Notes under the pieces: model-generated | Databases searched by the model: none | Told to the model about the DNA's origin: nothing | What the model saw: the letters and a program-made list of their open reading frames with translations, nothing else | Translations under genes and position numbers: made by a program | Origin: an uncultured Corynebacterium sp. | GTDB lineage: Bacteria; Actinomycetota; Actinomycetes; Mycobacteriales; Mycobacteriaceae | Assembly (NCBI GenBank): GCA_943914465.1 | Contig: CALUCD010000012.1 | Coordinates: forward strand, 1-42,832 | DNA length: 42,832 bases | Direction of reading: 5' to 3' | Shown: one piece after another, positions 31,986 to 40,379 of the stretch | Layout: each line of letters opens with the position of its first letter | Numbering within the stretch: position 1 is the first letter of the stretch

Positions 31986-31991
31986 TAGTGT
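31986..31991 (+). promoter_or_regulatory. possible -10 hexamer TAGTGT of dnaB
   Basis: TAGTGT lies 26 bases before the dnaB ATG, with AAAGGGG in between as ribosome binding site. The perfect DnaA box at 31929-31937 is about 50 bases upstream of it. Confidence 0.4.
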
Positions 31992-32017
31992 AAAGCGCGT
32001 GAGAGAAAGGGGAGCGA

Positions 32018-33514
32018 ATGGCCGCCGACGAAAGCTTCGCCGACTACGTACCACCGCCAGAACCGAGTGAACCAAGCTTCGGAGATACACCAGCGTTCCC
32101 CGCGCGCAGTGGCACACGTGGCCCAGCCGGCTCAGGTGGCTCCGGCGGTTCAACGCGGGCGAATTTCAATCGCTCTCGGACGGACCTGCAGGAATACCGC
32201 ACTCCCCCATACGACGAGCGGGCCGAACGCAGCGTGCTCGGGGCCATGCTGCTCAACCCCGACGTTGTCGTTGACATAGTCGACCGGCTGCGCGCCGAGG
32301 ACTTTTACTACCCAGCACACCAGTTGATTTTCAGCGCCGTGGTGGACCTCTACGCCGACGGCAGCGAGATTGACGTGCTGATTGTTGCGGGACGCCTGGA
32401 CCGGTTCAACCAGCTTGAGCGCGTTGGCGGGGCGCCATATCTGCACACCCTCATTTCAGAAGTGCCCACAGCGGCAAACGCGATGTACTACGCGCAGATT
32501 GTGGAGGAGAAATCCATCCTGCGCCAGCTGGTCAACGCCGGTACCCATGTCGCGCAGCTCGGCTACGAGGGCGAAGAGGGCATGGAGATTGAAGCGCTGG
32601 TGGACATGGCCCAGCAGGAAGTCTTCAGTATCGCCAAAAATGACCGTGGGCAGGATTACCGCTCTCTGTCTGATTTGCTAAAGCCCACGATTGATGAGCT
32701 GACGCAGATTGAAGCTGGTGGCGCGCTCGATCAGGGGGTGCCCACCGGGTTTATCGACCTGGACAGCCTGACCAACGGTTTGCACGCAGGGCAAATGGTG
32801 ATCATCGCGGCGCGCCCCGGTGTGGGTAAATCAACATTGGCGCTTGATTTCATGCGCTCGTGCTCGATTCATAACAACAAGGTGTCTGTTATCTTCTCGC
32901 TGGAAATGAGTGCCTCCGAGATCACGATGCGCCTGCTGTCAGCAGAAACGGAGATCAAACTCGCGGCCATGCGCTCGGGGCAAATGGAGGAACGGGATTG
33001 GGAAAAACTCACCCACCGGCTCACGGAGATTCAGAACGCGCCGCTGTTTATTGACGATTCCCCTAATCTGACCATGATGGAAATCCGTTCCAAGGCCCGC
33101 GCGATCAAGCGCCAGCACGGCCTGGACCTGGTGGTGCTGGACTACCTGCAGCTGATGAGTTCAGGCAAAAAAGTGGAGTCGCGCCAGCAGGAGGTTTCGG
33201 AGTTTTCCCGCCACCTCAAACTCCTGGCCAAAGAGCTGGAGGTGCCTGTGGTGGCAATCTCTCAGCTCAACCGCGGGCCTGAAGCGCGTACGGACAAAAA
33301 GCCGCAGTTGGCGGACCTGCGCGAGTCGGGTTCGTTGGAGCAGGACGCGGACATGGTGTTCTTGCTTTACCGGCCCGACTCGCAGGACCGCGACGACGAG
33401 CGCGCTGGCGAGGCGGACATCATTGTGGCCAAGCACCGCGGCGGCCCGATTGACACCATCCCTGTGGCCCACCAGCTGCACTACTCACGGTTTGTCAATA
33501 TGGCCCACGGCTAG
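32018..33514 (+). CDS. dnaB: replicative DNA helicase DnaB
   Basis: A 498-residue helicase that unwinds the replication fork. An actinobacterial polar head of about 65 residues (Pro/Gly/Ser-rich) is followed by the N-terminal DnaB domain (PPYDERAERSVLGAMLLNPDVV, YYAQIVEEKSILRQLVNAG) and the RecA-like C-terminal domain: Walker A ARPGVGKSTLAL (about 265-276), VVLDYLQLM (Walker B), QEVSEFSRHLKLLAKELEVPV, SQLNRGPEARTDKKPQLADLRESG and the end HYSRFVNM. No intein is present, unlike the M. tuberculosis copy. The start has a good ribosome binding site. The upstream gap carries DnaA-box-like sites, suggesting DnaA-linked expression. Confidence 0.97.
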   Translation: MAADESFADYVPPPEPSEPSFGDTPAFPARSGTRGPAGSGGSGGSTRANFNRSRTDLQEYRTPPYDERAERSVLGAMLLNPDVVVDIVDRLRAEDFYYPAHQLIFSAVVDLYADGSEIDVLIVAGRLDRFNQLERVGGAPYLHTLISEVPTAANAMYYAQIVEEKSILRQLVNAGTHVAQLGYEGEEGMEIEALVDMAQQEVFSIAKNDRGQDYRSLSDLLKPTIDELTQIEAGGALDQGVPTGFIDLDSLTNGLHAGQMVIIAARPGVGKSTLALDFMRSCSIHNNKVSVIFSLEMSASEITMRLLSAETEIKLAAMRSGQMEERDWEKLTHRLTEIQNAPLFIDDSPNLTMMEIRSKARAIKRQHGLDLVVLDYLQLMSSGKKVESRQQEVSEFSRHLKLLAKELEVPVVAISQLNRGPEARTDKKPQLADLRESGSLEQDADMVFLLYRPDSQDRDDERAGEADIIVAKHRGGPIDTIPVAHQLHYSRFVNMAHG

Positions 33515-33530
33515 AGGCGGCGGGTGTGGA

Positions 33531-34895
33531 TTATGCCAACGCCACGCCCTTTTGCTCCGGCAAGGTGAACGCCGCGACACAGGCGAGCGCGAACGCGGCC
33601 GCAAAGATGCCGAACACCGCGATATGCCCGCCGAAGGCAAGCGCAGGCGGCACAATCAGCGGCGCGAGGATTGAGCCGATGCGCCCAAAGGCGGCCCCAG
33701 CACCGGTGCCGGTCGCGCGGATGGTTGTGGGGTACAGCTCTGGGCCGATGGCGTAGAGCGCGCCCCACGCCCCCAGGTTGAAAAATGACAGCAGGCAGCC
33801 AGCCGCGATGATGTGCCACTCGGCGGTGGCAAGACCGTACAGCACAGCGGATAACGCTGAGCCTGCAAGGAAGACAGACAACGTGATGCGCCTGCCCCAT
33901 ACTTCAATCAGCCACGCCGCGGCCGCATAGCCCGGCAGTTGGGCGAGGGTGATGATCAGCGTGAACGAAAATGAGCGCACGAGCGTAAATCCCTGGCCCA
34001 CCAGCAAAGATGGAATCCAGGTGAATGCGCCGTAGTACGCCAAGGAGACGCAAAACCACACCACCCAGAATGCCGCGGTGCGCCGCCACAGGTCGGGGCC
34101 CCAAATGCCACCGCGGATTGGGTGCTCGTCCGGTGCGGCTGCGGTGTCGAGTTCAGACTGGTCGGCCTCCGCCTCGAAGGCGCGCACAATCTCCTCCGCC
34201 TCCTCGTGGCGGCCCTTGGATTCCAAAAATCGCACCGATTCGGGCAGGCCTGCGCGCACGTAGATGGCATACAACGCAGGTAGCGCACCGAACGCTAAGC
34301 CCCAGCGCCAACCGTTTTCTCCCTGGGCGACGACAAAGGTGCCGATAATCGCCGCGAGAATCCAGCCGACCGCCCAGAACGCCTCGAGGATGACCACCAT
34401 CCGTCCGCGCACCCGCCGGGGAGAGAACTCACTGACCAGCGTGGATGCCACCGGCAGCTCACCGCCCAACCCGAGGCCGACGATGAAGCGGAAGACCATG
34501 AGCATGCCCACGGAGGTGGCGAGAGCTGAAGCACCAGTGGCCACGCCGTAGATGAGCAGCGTCGCCGCAAACACTTGGCGACGCCCAATCTTATCCGCCA
34601 GCAACCCCGCCAGTGAGGCGCCGACTGCCATGCCGATGAACCCAACAGATGCGATCCACGATGTGGTAGACGCGTCGAGCTCCCAATGCACCGCGAGCGC
34701 GGCGATGATGAAGGAGACCAGGCCGATGTCCATCGCGTCGAGGGCCCAGCCGATGCCGGAGCCCACGAGCAGGCGCTTATGTTTCGACGTCACCGGAAGC
34801 CGGTCGAGGCGCTGTGTGCGGGTCAGCGGGGCTGTGCGCTCCGGGCTCTTAGAGCTCTCCGGGGTCTTCGTGCTCTCCGAGTCGGGGTGTATCAC
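33531..34895 (-). CDS. niaP: NiaP-like niacin transporter (MFS)
   Basis: A 454-residue, 12-helix transporter. It matches the NiaP/YceI nicotinate carrier of Bacillus and others closely: GIGWALDAMDIGLVSFIIAAL, MVFRFIVGLGLGGELPVAST, RGRMVVILEAFWAVGWILAA, VWFCVSLAYYGAFTWIPSLL, ITLAQLPGYAAAAWLIE, FFNLGAWGALYAIGPELYPT and IRATGTGAGAAFGRIGSIL. It should import nicotinate or nicotinamide for NAD synthesis. The polar head (about 40 residues) is Ser/Thr/Pro-rich. It starts at a GTG that overlaps the TGA of copA in GTGA, so it is translated with the copper ATPase. Niacin transport is inferred from family similarity. Confidence 0.85.
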   Translation of the reverse strand: MIHPDSESTKTPESSKSPERTAPLTRTQRLDRLPVTSKHKRLLVGSGIGWALDAMDIGLVSFIIAALAVHWELDASTTSWIASVGFIGMAVGASLAGLLADKIGRRQVFAATLLIYGVATGASALATSVGMLMVFRFIVGLGLGGELPVASTLVSEFSPRRVRGRMVVILEAFWAVGWILAAIIGTFVVAQGENGWRWGLAFGALPALYAIYVRAGLPESVRFLESKGRHEEAEEIVRAFEAEADQSELDTAAAPDEHPIRGGIWGPDLWRRTAAFWVVWFCVSLAYYGAFTWIPSLLVGQGFTLVRSFSFTLIITLAQLPGYAAAAWLIEVWGRRITLSVFLAGSALSAVLYGLATAEWHIIAAGCLLSFFNLGAWGALYAIGPELYPTTIRATGTGAGAAFGRIGSILAPLIVPPALAFGGHIAVFGIFAAAFALACVAAFTLPEQKGVALA

Positions 34896-37234
34896 CCATC
34901 AAATTCTGCCCGAAACTGCCGCAAACGAAGCGAATTTGTGACTACGAACACAGACGACATTGCCATGGCAATGCCAGCCAGCATCGGGCTGAGCCACCCC
35001 ATCGCCGCCACCGGGATGAGCAAAACGTTGTAGGCGAAGGCCCAGAACAGGTTCCCTTTGATGGTGCGAAGCGTCGAGCGCGAGAGACGGATCGCGTCGA
35101 CAGCGCTGCCGAGCGAGCCATGCATGAGCGTGATGTCGGAGGCCTCAATGGCTACGTCCGAGCCCGCACCGACGGCCATGCCCAAATCGGCGGTGGCCAA
35201 GGCTGCGGCGTCATTGACCCCGTCGCCGACCATCGCTACATTGCGTCCCTGCTCCTGCAGACCGCGTACCACGTCGACCTTCTGCGCGGGCAGCACTCCG
35301 GCGGTGACGTCACCCGGGGCGATGCCCACCTCTTGTGCGACCGCGGCGGCCGCGCCAGCGTTGTCCCCGGTCAGCAGATGGGGGGTGAGCCCGAGGGCTT
35401 TGAGCCGTTCAATTGCTGTCGTTGAGTCCTCTTTGACGGTGTCACGCACTGTGATCACACCTGCAAGTTCACCATCTACCTCAACAGCTACGGCGGTGCC
35501 GCCGGCGGTCTCGGCGGCGTCGAAGGCTTCCTGCAACGCACCTAGGTCGCTGGTGGGTCGGCCTACCTGGACGCGGGCGCCGTTGACAAGCCCCGACGCT
35601 CCACGCCCCGGCTCGCTGGCGAAGTCAGTGGCCTCAACAGTGCTCGCTGTGGCGCTGTAGCTCGCAATCGCTTGTGCAATTGGGTGCTCGCTGTGGCGTT
35701 CGACAGCCGCTGCTAATCGTGCGACCTCCTCGGCGGTGTGACCGGCTGCCGGGGCCACGTCAGTGACCTGCATCTGCCCGGTGGTGACGGTGCCGGTTTT
35801 GTCCAGCACGATCGTGTCGGCGGCGCGGGTGGATTCGAGTACCTCGGGGCCTTTGATGAGCAGCCCGAGCTGGGCGCCGCGGCCGGTGCCAACGAGGATG
35901 GCGGTGGGTGTGGCCAAGCCAAGTGCGCACGGGCAGGCGATGATGAGTACGGCCACAGCCGCGGTGAACGCGGGCGCGAGACCGCTGCCGGCGAGCAGGT
36001 GCGCAATCAGCGCCACCAGTGACACGCCAATCACCGCGGGCACGAAGATCTGGGAAATGCGATCCACCAGGCGCTGTACCGGCGCCTGACCAGATTGGGC
36101 GTCTTTGACCAGCTTGCCCATCTGCGCAAGCGTTGTCTCTGCGCCGACGCGGGTGGCTTCCACCACCAGGCGCCCGGACGTGTTCAGGGTCGCGCCGGTG
36201 ACAACAGAGCCCTCCCCAACTTCGACTGGAACTGACTCGCCGGTGAGCATGGACGCATCGACCGCCGAATGCCCGGAGACGACCCGCCCGTCCGTGGCGA
36301 TCTTCTCTCCGGGGCGCACCACGAACTGGTCACCGACGGCGATCTGGAAGGCGGGGACGCGGACTTCGGCGCCGTCGCGAAGCAGGACTGCTTCTTTTGC
36401 CCCCATGTCCAACAACTCGCGCAATGCTTCAGAGCTGCTGCCCTTCGCTTTGACCTCAAACCACCTACCAAGCAGCAGAAACGTGATGACAACGCAGATC
36501 GTTTCGAGGTAGATCTCATCCATCTCAGCATCAGCCGGGTTGAGGTGCATTTCCATCGTCATCCCCGGCTGCCCCGCGGAGCCGAAAAAGAGGGCGTAGA
36601 TGGACCACAGGTAAGCCGCGGTCGTGCCCATGGATACGAGCGTGTCCATGGTGAAGCTGAAATGGCGCAGGTTCAGCAGTGTCGCCCGGTGAAAGACCGA
36701 CCCGGCGGCGAAATACACCAGTGTCGTCGCCGCGAACGCCGCCCACTGCCAGTTCGTGAACTGCCACGCCGGCACCATAGAGATGAGCATGACCGGCACG
36801 GCGATGATCGCCGACCAGATCGTGGTGTGCTTCAGGCGTTCTGCCTCTGCGTTCCGGGCTTTGTCGCTTATCGACGCCCCACCTCCAGCCCCCTGGCCCT
36901 CTCCCAGCTCGCCAGGTGCTGGGGTGAGCTCGGTGTTGGAGCCGGAGTTTGGGTCGGCGAGTTGAAACGCGTCGTATCCGGTGGCGCGCACCACCTCGAT
37001 GAGTTGATGAGGGTCGGTTTTGGCCGGGTCGTAGTCAACGGTGGCGGTTTCGGTGGAGTAGTTCACCGTCGCCTCAACCCCGTCGAGCTTGTTCAACTTG
37101 CGCTGCACGCGCGAGGAGCATGACGTGCACGTCATGCCGGTCACGCCGAGCTCAATGTGCTGCAGGCTCGCCGGTACGGCAGGCGCGGCGGGGGGAGTGA
37201 TGGGCGATGGTGTTGCAGGCCCGGCAGTGCTCAT
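34892..37234 (-). CDS. copA: copper-translocating P-type ATPase
   Basis: A 780-residue P1B-type ATPase. The N-terminal HMA metal domain (about 25-95) has GMTCTSCSSRVQRKL. Eight membrane segments are visible; the sixth carries the CPC metal site in IIACPCALGLATPTA. Other motifs are DKTGTVTTGQM (phosphorylated Asp), SEHPIAQAI, and GDGVNDAAALATADLG. The protein exports Cu(I). The frame is open to 37429, but the ATG at 37234 has TATGGT seven bases upstream; an ATG at 37246 would also have AAGGG. It is divergent from trxA and coupled downstream to a NiaP-like gene. The CPC motif supports Cu/Ag specificity. Confidence 0.95.
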   Translation of the reverse strand: MSTAGPATPSPITPPAAPAVPASLQHIELGVTGMTCTSCSSRVQRKLNKLDGVEATVNYSTETATVDYDPAKTDPHQLIEVVRATGYDAFQLADPNSGSNTELTPAPGELGEGQGAGGGASISDKARNAEAERLKHTTIWSAIIAVPVMLISMVPAWQFTNWQWAAFAATTLVYFAAGSVFHRATLLNLRHFSFTMDTLVSMGTTAAYLWSIYALFFGSAGQPGMTMEMHLNPADAEMDEIYLETICVVITFLLLGRWFEVKAKGSSSEALRELLDMGAKEAVLLRDGAEVRVPAFQIAVGDQFVVRPGEKIATDGRVVSGHSAVDASMLTGESVPVEVGEGSVVTGATLNTSGRLVVEATRVGAETTLAQMGKLVKDAQSGQAPVQRLVDRISQIFVPAVIGVSLVALIAHLLAGSGLAPAFTAAVAVLIIACPCALGLATPTAILVGTGRGAQLGLLIKGPEVLESTRAADTIVLDKTGTVTTGQMQVTDVAPAAGHTAEEVARLAAAVERHSEHPIAQAIASYSATASTVEATDFASEPGRGASGLVNGARVQVGRPTSDLGALQEAFDAAETAGGTAVAVEVDGELAGVITVRDTVKEDSTTAIERLKALGLTPHLLTGDNAGAAAAVAQEVGIAPGDVTAGVLPAQKVDVVRGLQEQGRNVAMVGDGVNDAAALATADLGMAVGAGSDVAIEASDITLMHGSLGSAVDAIRLSRSTLRTIKGNLFWAFAYNVLLIPVAAMGWLSPMLAGIAMAMSSVFVVTNSLRLRQFRAEFDG

Positions 37235-37241
37235 GAGCCCC

Positions 37242-37247
37242 ACCATA
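37242..37247 (-). promoter_or_regulatory. -10 hexamer TATGGT (leaderless-type) of copA
   Basis: TATGGT on the minus strand ends 7 bases before the ATG at 37234. TTCCCA lies 17 bases further upstream as possible -35. Confidence 0.45.
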
Positions 37248-37370
37248 CGCCCTTTTCCGGGAATTGGGAATATCGGTTGCCTGCTACGGTTGCACTGGTT
37301 GGCATGCAAGCCGAGAATCACAAAACCACGAACTGTGAATTGTAAATCACTGACGTAAAGGAGATGTGGC

Positions 37371-37775
37371 ATGAGCACCGTCGACATCAATGAGGAGACG
37401 TTCGAGCAGACTGTTACCGCCGACGGCATCGTGTTTGTCGATGCCTGGGCGTCGTGGTGCGGCCCTTGCCGTCAGTTCGCCCCGACCTACGAGAAGGCCT
37501 CGGAGCAGCACACGGATGTCACGTTTGCCAAGCTTGATACCGAGGCAAACCAGCAGCTCGCGGCTGCGCTTGAGATTCAGGCCATTCCTACCTTGATGGC
37601 ATTTCGCGATGGCATCTTGGTGTTCCGCAATGCAGGTGCGCTGCCGCCCGCTGCGTTCGATGACCTGATCGGCCAGGTCAAGGGGTTGGACATGGATGAT
37701 GTTCGCCGGCAGCTTGCGCAGCAGCAGGCAGACGCTGGTGAGGGAGACGTGTCGAGCTCCAACAACGAGAATTGA
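37371..37775 (+). CDS. trxA: thioredoxin
   Basis: A 134-residue thioredoxin with the active site WASWCGPCRQFAP (about residues 26-38), cis-Pro loop IQAIPTLMAFRDG and the usual thioredoxin strands. It reduces protein disulfides with thioredoxin reductase. The C-terminal 30 residues (VRRQLAQQQADAGEGDVSSS and onward) extend beyond the usual 105-110. AAAGGAGATGTGGC precedes the ATG, a strong ribosome binding site. Divergent from copA across 136 bases; a hairpin follows the stop. Confidence 0.93.
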   Translation: MSTVDINEETFEQTVTADGIVFVDAWASWCGPCRQFAPTYEKASEQHTDVTFAKLDTEANQQLAAALEIQAIPTLMAFRDGILVFRNAGALPPAAFDDLIGQVKGLDMDDVRRQLAQQQADAGEGDVSSSNNEN

Positions 37776-37801
37776 TAAGTAAAGCACCACTTCCCTGGTT
37801 T

Positions 37802-37844
37802 ATAACGCCCTAGCTGAGGTTATAACGCCCAGCTAGGGCGTTAT
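37802..37844 (+). terminator. 14-bp hairpin with duplicated arm after trxA
   Basis: Arms ATAACGCCCTAGCT (37802-37815) and AGCTAGGGCGTTAT (37831-37844) are perfectly complementary with a 15-base loop. The loop itself repeats ATAACGCCC (37822-37830), which can pair with GGGCGTTAT (37836-37844) in an alternative 9-bp hairpin. A weak T-run (TGTTTT) follows a few bases later. Confidence 0.65.
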
Positions 37845-37926
37845 GTGTGCTGTTTTGCGCACAATTTCGGCGGCTGCAGTGCGTACACTAGGCCCCGACA
37901 TTGAACGGACGGAAGGAATCAACGTC

Positions 37927-38904
37927 ATGGCGAATCCGTTTTCGAAGGGCTGGAAGTACGTAATGCAGTCTTTCGACACCAAGATCGATGAGAACGCGGA
38001 CCCGCGGGTACAAATTCAGCAGGCCGTCGCGCAGGCGAAGAAGAATCACCAGGAGATTACCCAGCATGCGGCCGCGATCATTGGCAACCGCAACCAGCTG
38101 GAGATGAAACTGGAGCGGCTCATCGCCTCCCAGGAGGACCTGCAGGAAAAGACACGCACCGCGCTGCAGGCGGCAGATAAGGCCACTGCGGATGGTGACG
38201 CTGATCGGGCGCAGCAGTTCAACGCCAGCGCCGAGGTGCTCGCCTCGCAGCTCGTTTCCGTCGAGCACGAGCTCGCCCAAACCAGAGAGGCACATGCGGC
38301 GGCTGAGCAGGCCGCTCGGGAAGCCCAGGAGAAGCAGAAGCAGTCTGAGGCCAAGCTGCAGGAGCAGCTGCAGCAGGTGTCCCAACTTGAGTCGCAGCTG
38401 GATCAGGCGAAGATGCAAGAGCAGACGACTCGCACCATGGACACCATCAACCAGTTCGACGGTGATGACAGTGTGCCCACGCTTGATGGGGTGCGGGATA
38501 AAATTGAGCGTCGATACGCAGACGCGCTTGGCGCCCAGGAGCTCGCGAAAAGCTCAATGAATGATCGCATGGTGGAGATTGAGGCGGCTGGTACCGACGT
38601 CGCCGCCTCGGAGCGTCTTGCAGAAATTCGTGCGTCGATGGGCGGTGAGCGCGGTGCACAAGCACAGCTCGAGTCCGGCGGGGCCGCGAACGCGGGCGAA
38701 AGCGCTGCGGGCAGCGACAACACTGCCGATGCTGCAAACTCCGCCCGGGAAAACTCCGCCCAGGGCCCTGAAGCGCGCGTCGCAAACGGCAAGGTGAGCG
38801 GGGGAAGCTCCCGTATGGAGCGGGCGGCGGACACCTCTGGCCAAGACGGTAAGGGCGGCAAAGCCGACAACACCGTCAACGCCGAGGTTGAAGACGCCGA
38901 CTAG
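37927..38904 (+). CDS. pspA: PspA/IM30 family membrane stress protein
   Basis: A 325-residue protein. Residues 1-220 are the PspA/IM30 coiled coil: NPFSKGWKYVMQSFDTKIDENADPRVQIQQ, then long heptad-rich helices with few helix breakers to about 215. The C-terminal 100 residues are low complexity (Ala/Gly/Ser/Asp) and likely disordered, a feature of many actinobacterial PspA proteins. PspA proteins bind and support the cytoplasmic membrane under envelope stress. The frame is open to 37843; the ATG at 37927 follows GGAAGGA and starts ANPFSKG as usual. TACACT at 37884-37889 can be the -10. Confidence 0.88.
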   Translation: MANPFSKGWKYVMQSFDTKIDENADPRVQIQQAVAQAKKNHQEITQHAAAIIGNRNQLEMKLERLIASQEDLQEKTRTALQAADKATADGDADRAQQFNASAEVLASQLVSVEHELAQTREAHAAAEQAAREAQEKQKQSEAKLQEQLQQVSQLESQLDQAKMQEQTTRTMDTINQFDGDDSVPTLDGVRDKIERRYADALGAQELAKSSMNDRMVEIEAAGTDVAASERLAEIRASMGGERGAQAQLESGGAANAGESAAGSDNTADAANSARENSAQGPEARVANGKVSGGSSRMERAADTSGQDGKGGKADNTVNAEVEDAD

Positions 38905-38942
38905 GCAGATAAAAGCCTGCTTCTCACTGCGGCTAGCTGCGC

Positions 38943-40172
38943 TTAGCTGCGGCGAATGTTGATGAGCACGCCGCGGATGCCGGAGTGAAACCCGTCGCGC
39001 AGGTTGACCCGCTGCGATTCGCTCAAGGTGTATTCATGCAGCGTCTCGCACGCGAATTGGAGCAACGGCCGATCAATTTCGGGGGGTAGCCCGCCGCCGG
39101 AGAGCATATGCGCTTTGTCGCGCTGCTCTGAGGTGGCGGCATTTTCATACCACCAGGCGGCGTACTGCTGGCCGACGTCGTAAGGGGTCTGAAACCCGGC
39201 CGAAGTCCATACCTCTTCCGGCAGTGGGACGTAGCGCGAGCGCAGTTTGCGACGCGGAGCCATCATCGAGGGCTTCGGGGTTGGTTTCGGGCCTGCCGGT
39301 TGATGCGTGCCTGCCGGTTGGTGTGTGTTCGGCTGCTCAACAGACTCTGGTCGTGCGGCGCTCGCTGGGCCGGTGAGCGAGGCGTTTCCGGGTGGGGCGA
39401 TCTGAGCGCTCTCATGTCGGCGCGCGGCTTGTGCAACCGTTGCTGGAGAAGGAGACGGCGACTGCTGTGACTGCGGTGATGTTGAAGGCGGCGCCGCATG
39501 CCCGGCGTCGTCTGGGGCGCTCAGCGGATCAGGGCCGTATCCTGGGACCGCGGTTGGGCCGTGATCTGCGTCAACGGGCTCCGCATCGCTAAGTGGCCGG
39601 TCTCTGATCGTGGGTGGCAAGGGGCCCTCCAACACCTGCAGTTGCATGCAGTCGGCGAAGTCTTCGCGCGGGTCGATGATGGTCGTGGTGTCGCACGCGT
39701 GGCGTAAGGCCGATGACATTGAGTCCCAACCGAAGCCGTAGAGGTGCACGCGCACACCGAAATCGGCTGCCTCTTCTACCCCGGGGATCATGTCAGCATC
39801 GCCTGAGACCAGCACGAAGTCGCTGAACTGCTCGCGTGTTGCACTGACTACCAGGTCTGCGACCAGGCGGGTATCCACTCCTTTTTGGGTGCGTCGCTCA
39901 CCCCATTCGATGAGTTGGCCGGTGCGCAGTTGAACCCCGGCGCAGGAGCGCAGCGCGCGCTGATAGCGGTGGGGGCCGGAATCTGGGATGCCGTCGTACC
40001 AGTATTGGCGGTGAACTGGTTGGTCAAGTTGTTGGGTAATCATGGTCCCGAGGGTCGCCACAACCTCGGGCAGGTCAATTTCTAATTGGGCGCGGGCGCC
40101 GACCTCCCACGAGTTGTAAAAGCTCGCAAGCAGGTATGACGTGTCCACAAACACCAGTGTGCGTTCAAGCAT
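38943..40172 (-). CDS. NYN-domain (PIN-like) nuclease with conserved C-terminal domain
   Basis: A 409-residue protein. The NYN/LabA-like domain occupies residues 1-170: LVFVDTSYLL, KGVDTRLVADLVVSA and VLVSGDADMIPGVEEAADFGVRVHLYG, with the Asp residues expected of a metal-dependent RNase. A Pro/Ser/Gln-rich linker (about 180-300) contains a tandem THQPAG repeat. A C-terminal domain (about 315-405, VWTSAGFQTPYDVGQQYAAW and onwards) is conserved in actinobacterial relatives but unnamed. It may cut RNA; targets are unknown. The ATG at 40172 has AGGAG upstream. Facing pspA with 38 bases between stops. Confidence 0.85.
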   Translation of the reverse strand: MLERTLVFVDTSYLLASFYNSWEVGARAQLEIDLPEVVATLGTMITQQLDQPVHRQYWYDGIPDSGPHRYQRALRSCAGVQLRTGQLIEWGERRTQKGVDTRLVADLVVSATREQFSDFVLVSGDADMIPGVEEAADFGVRVHLYGFGWDSMSSALRHACDTTTIIDPREDFADCMQLQVLEGPLPPTIRDRPLSDAEPVDADHGPTAVPGYGPDPLSAPDDAGHAAPPSTSPQSQQSPSPSPATVAQAARRHESAQIAPPGNASLTGPASAARPESVEQPNTHQPAGTHQPAGPKPTPKPSMMAPRRKLRSRYVPLPEEVWTSAGFQTPYDVGQQYAAWWYENAATSEQRDKAHMLSGGGLPPEIDRPLLQFACETLHEYTLSESQRVNLRDGFHSGIRGVLINIRRS

Positions 40173-40324
40173 GGCTCCTAAATTCCGATTCTTTACGTTT
40201 CTAATCTGCGTTTCTTTTCCCAGATGGGGGATCTAGGTCTGTGTCTAGATATCCCTAGTTTGCCTGAATACGTCGCTGCATTCCATATCGAGGCTTGACT
40301 GCGGCACCATAGTCTGTTACTTAC

Positions 40325-40344
40325 TTAGTTACTGCAGTAACTAA
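40325..40344. promoter_or_regulatory. 20-bp perfect palindrome: operator of the GntR/ABC operon
   Basis: TTAGTTACTGCAGTAACTAA is fully self-complementary and lies 35 bases before the GntR gene. A TTGACT (40295-40300) followed after 17 bases by TACTTA (40318-40323) puts the promoter immediately before or in the site, so binding would block transcription. The GTTACTGCAGTAAC-like core is what YtrA-subfamily GntR repressors tend to bind, which supports autoregulation. Confidence 0.75.
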
Positions 40345-40379
40345 CCAACTGACCATCTCATCCACCGCCGGAGGTGAAC

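Noticed and set aside
36269..37123. 284-codon plus-strand ORF
   Set aside because: Antisense to the copA membrane and HMA region; no recognisable motif.
37235..37429. N-terminal extension of the copA frame
   Set aside because: Overlaps the trxA start on the other strand and includes non-family sequence; the leaderless -10 and HMA spacing support 37234.
37802..37844. ATAACGCCC repeats as start of a CRISPR array
   Set aside because: Only two short copies within a hairpin, with no spacers and no cas genes.
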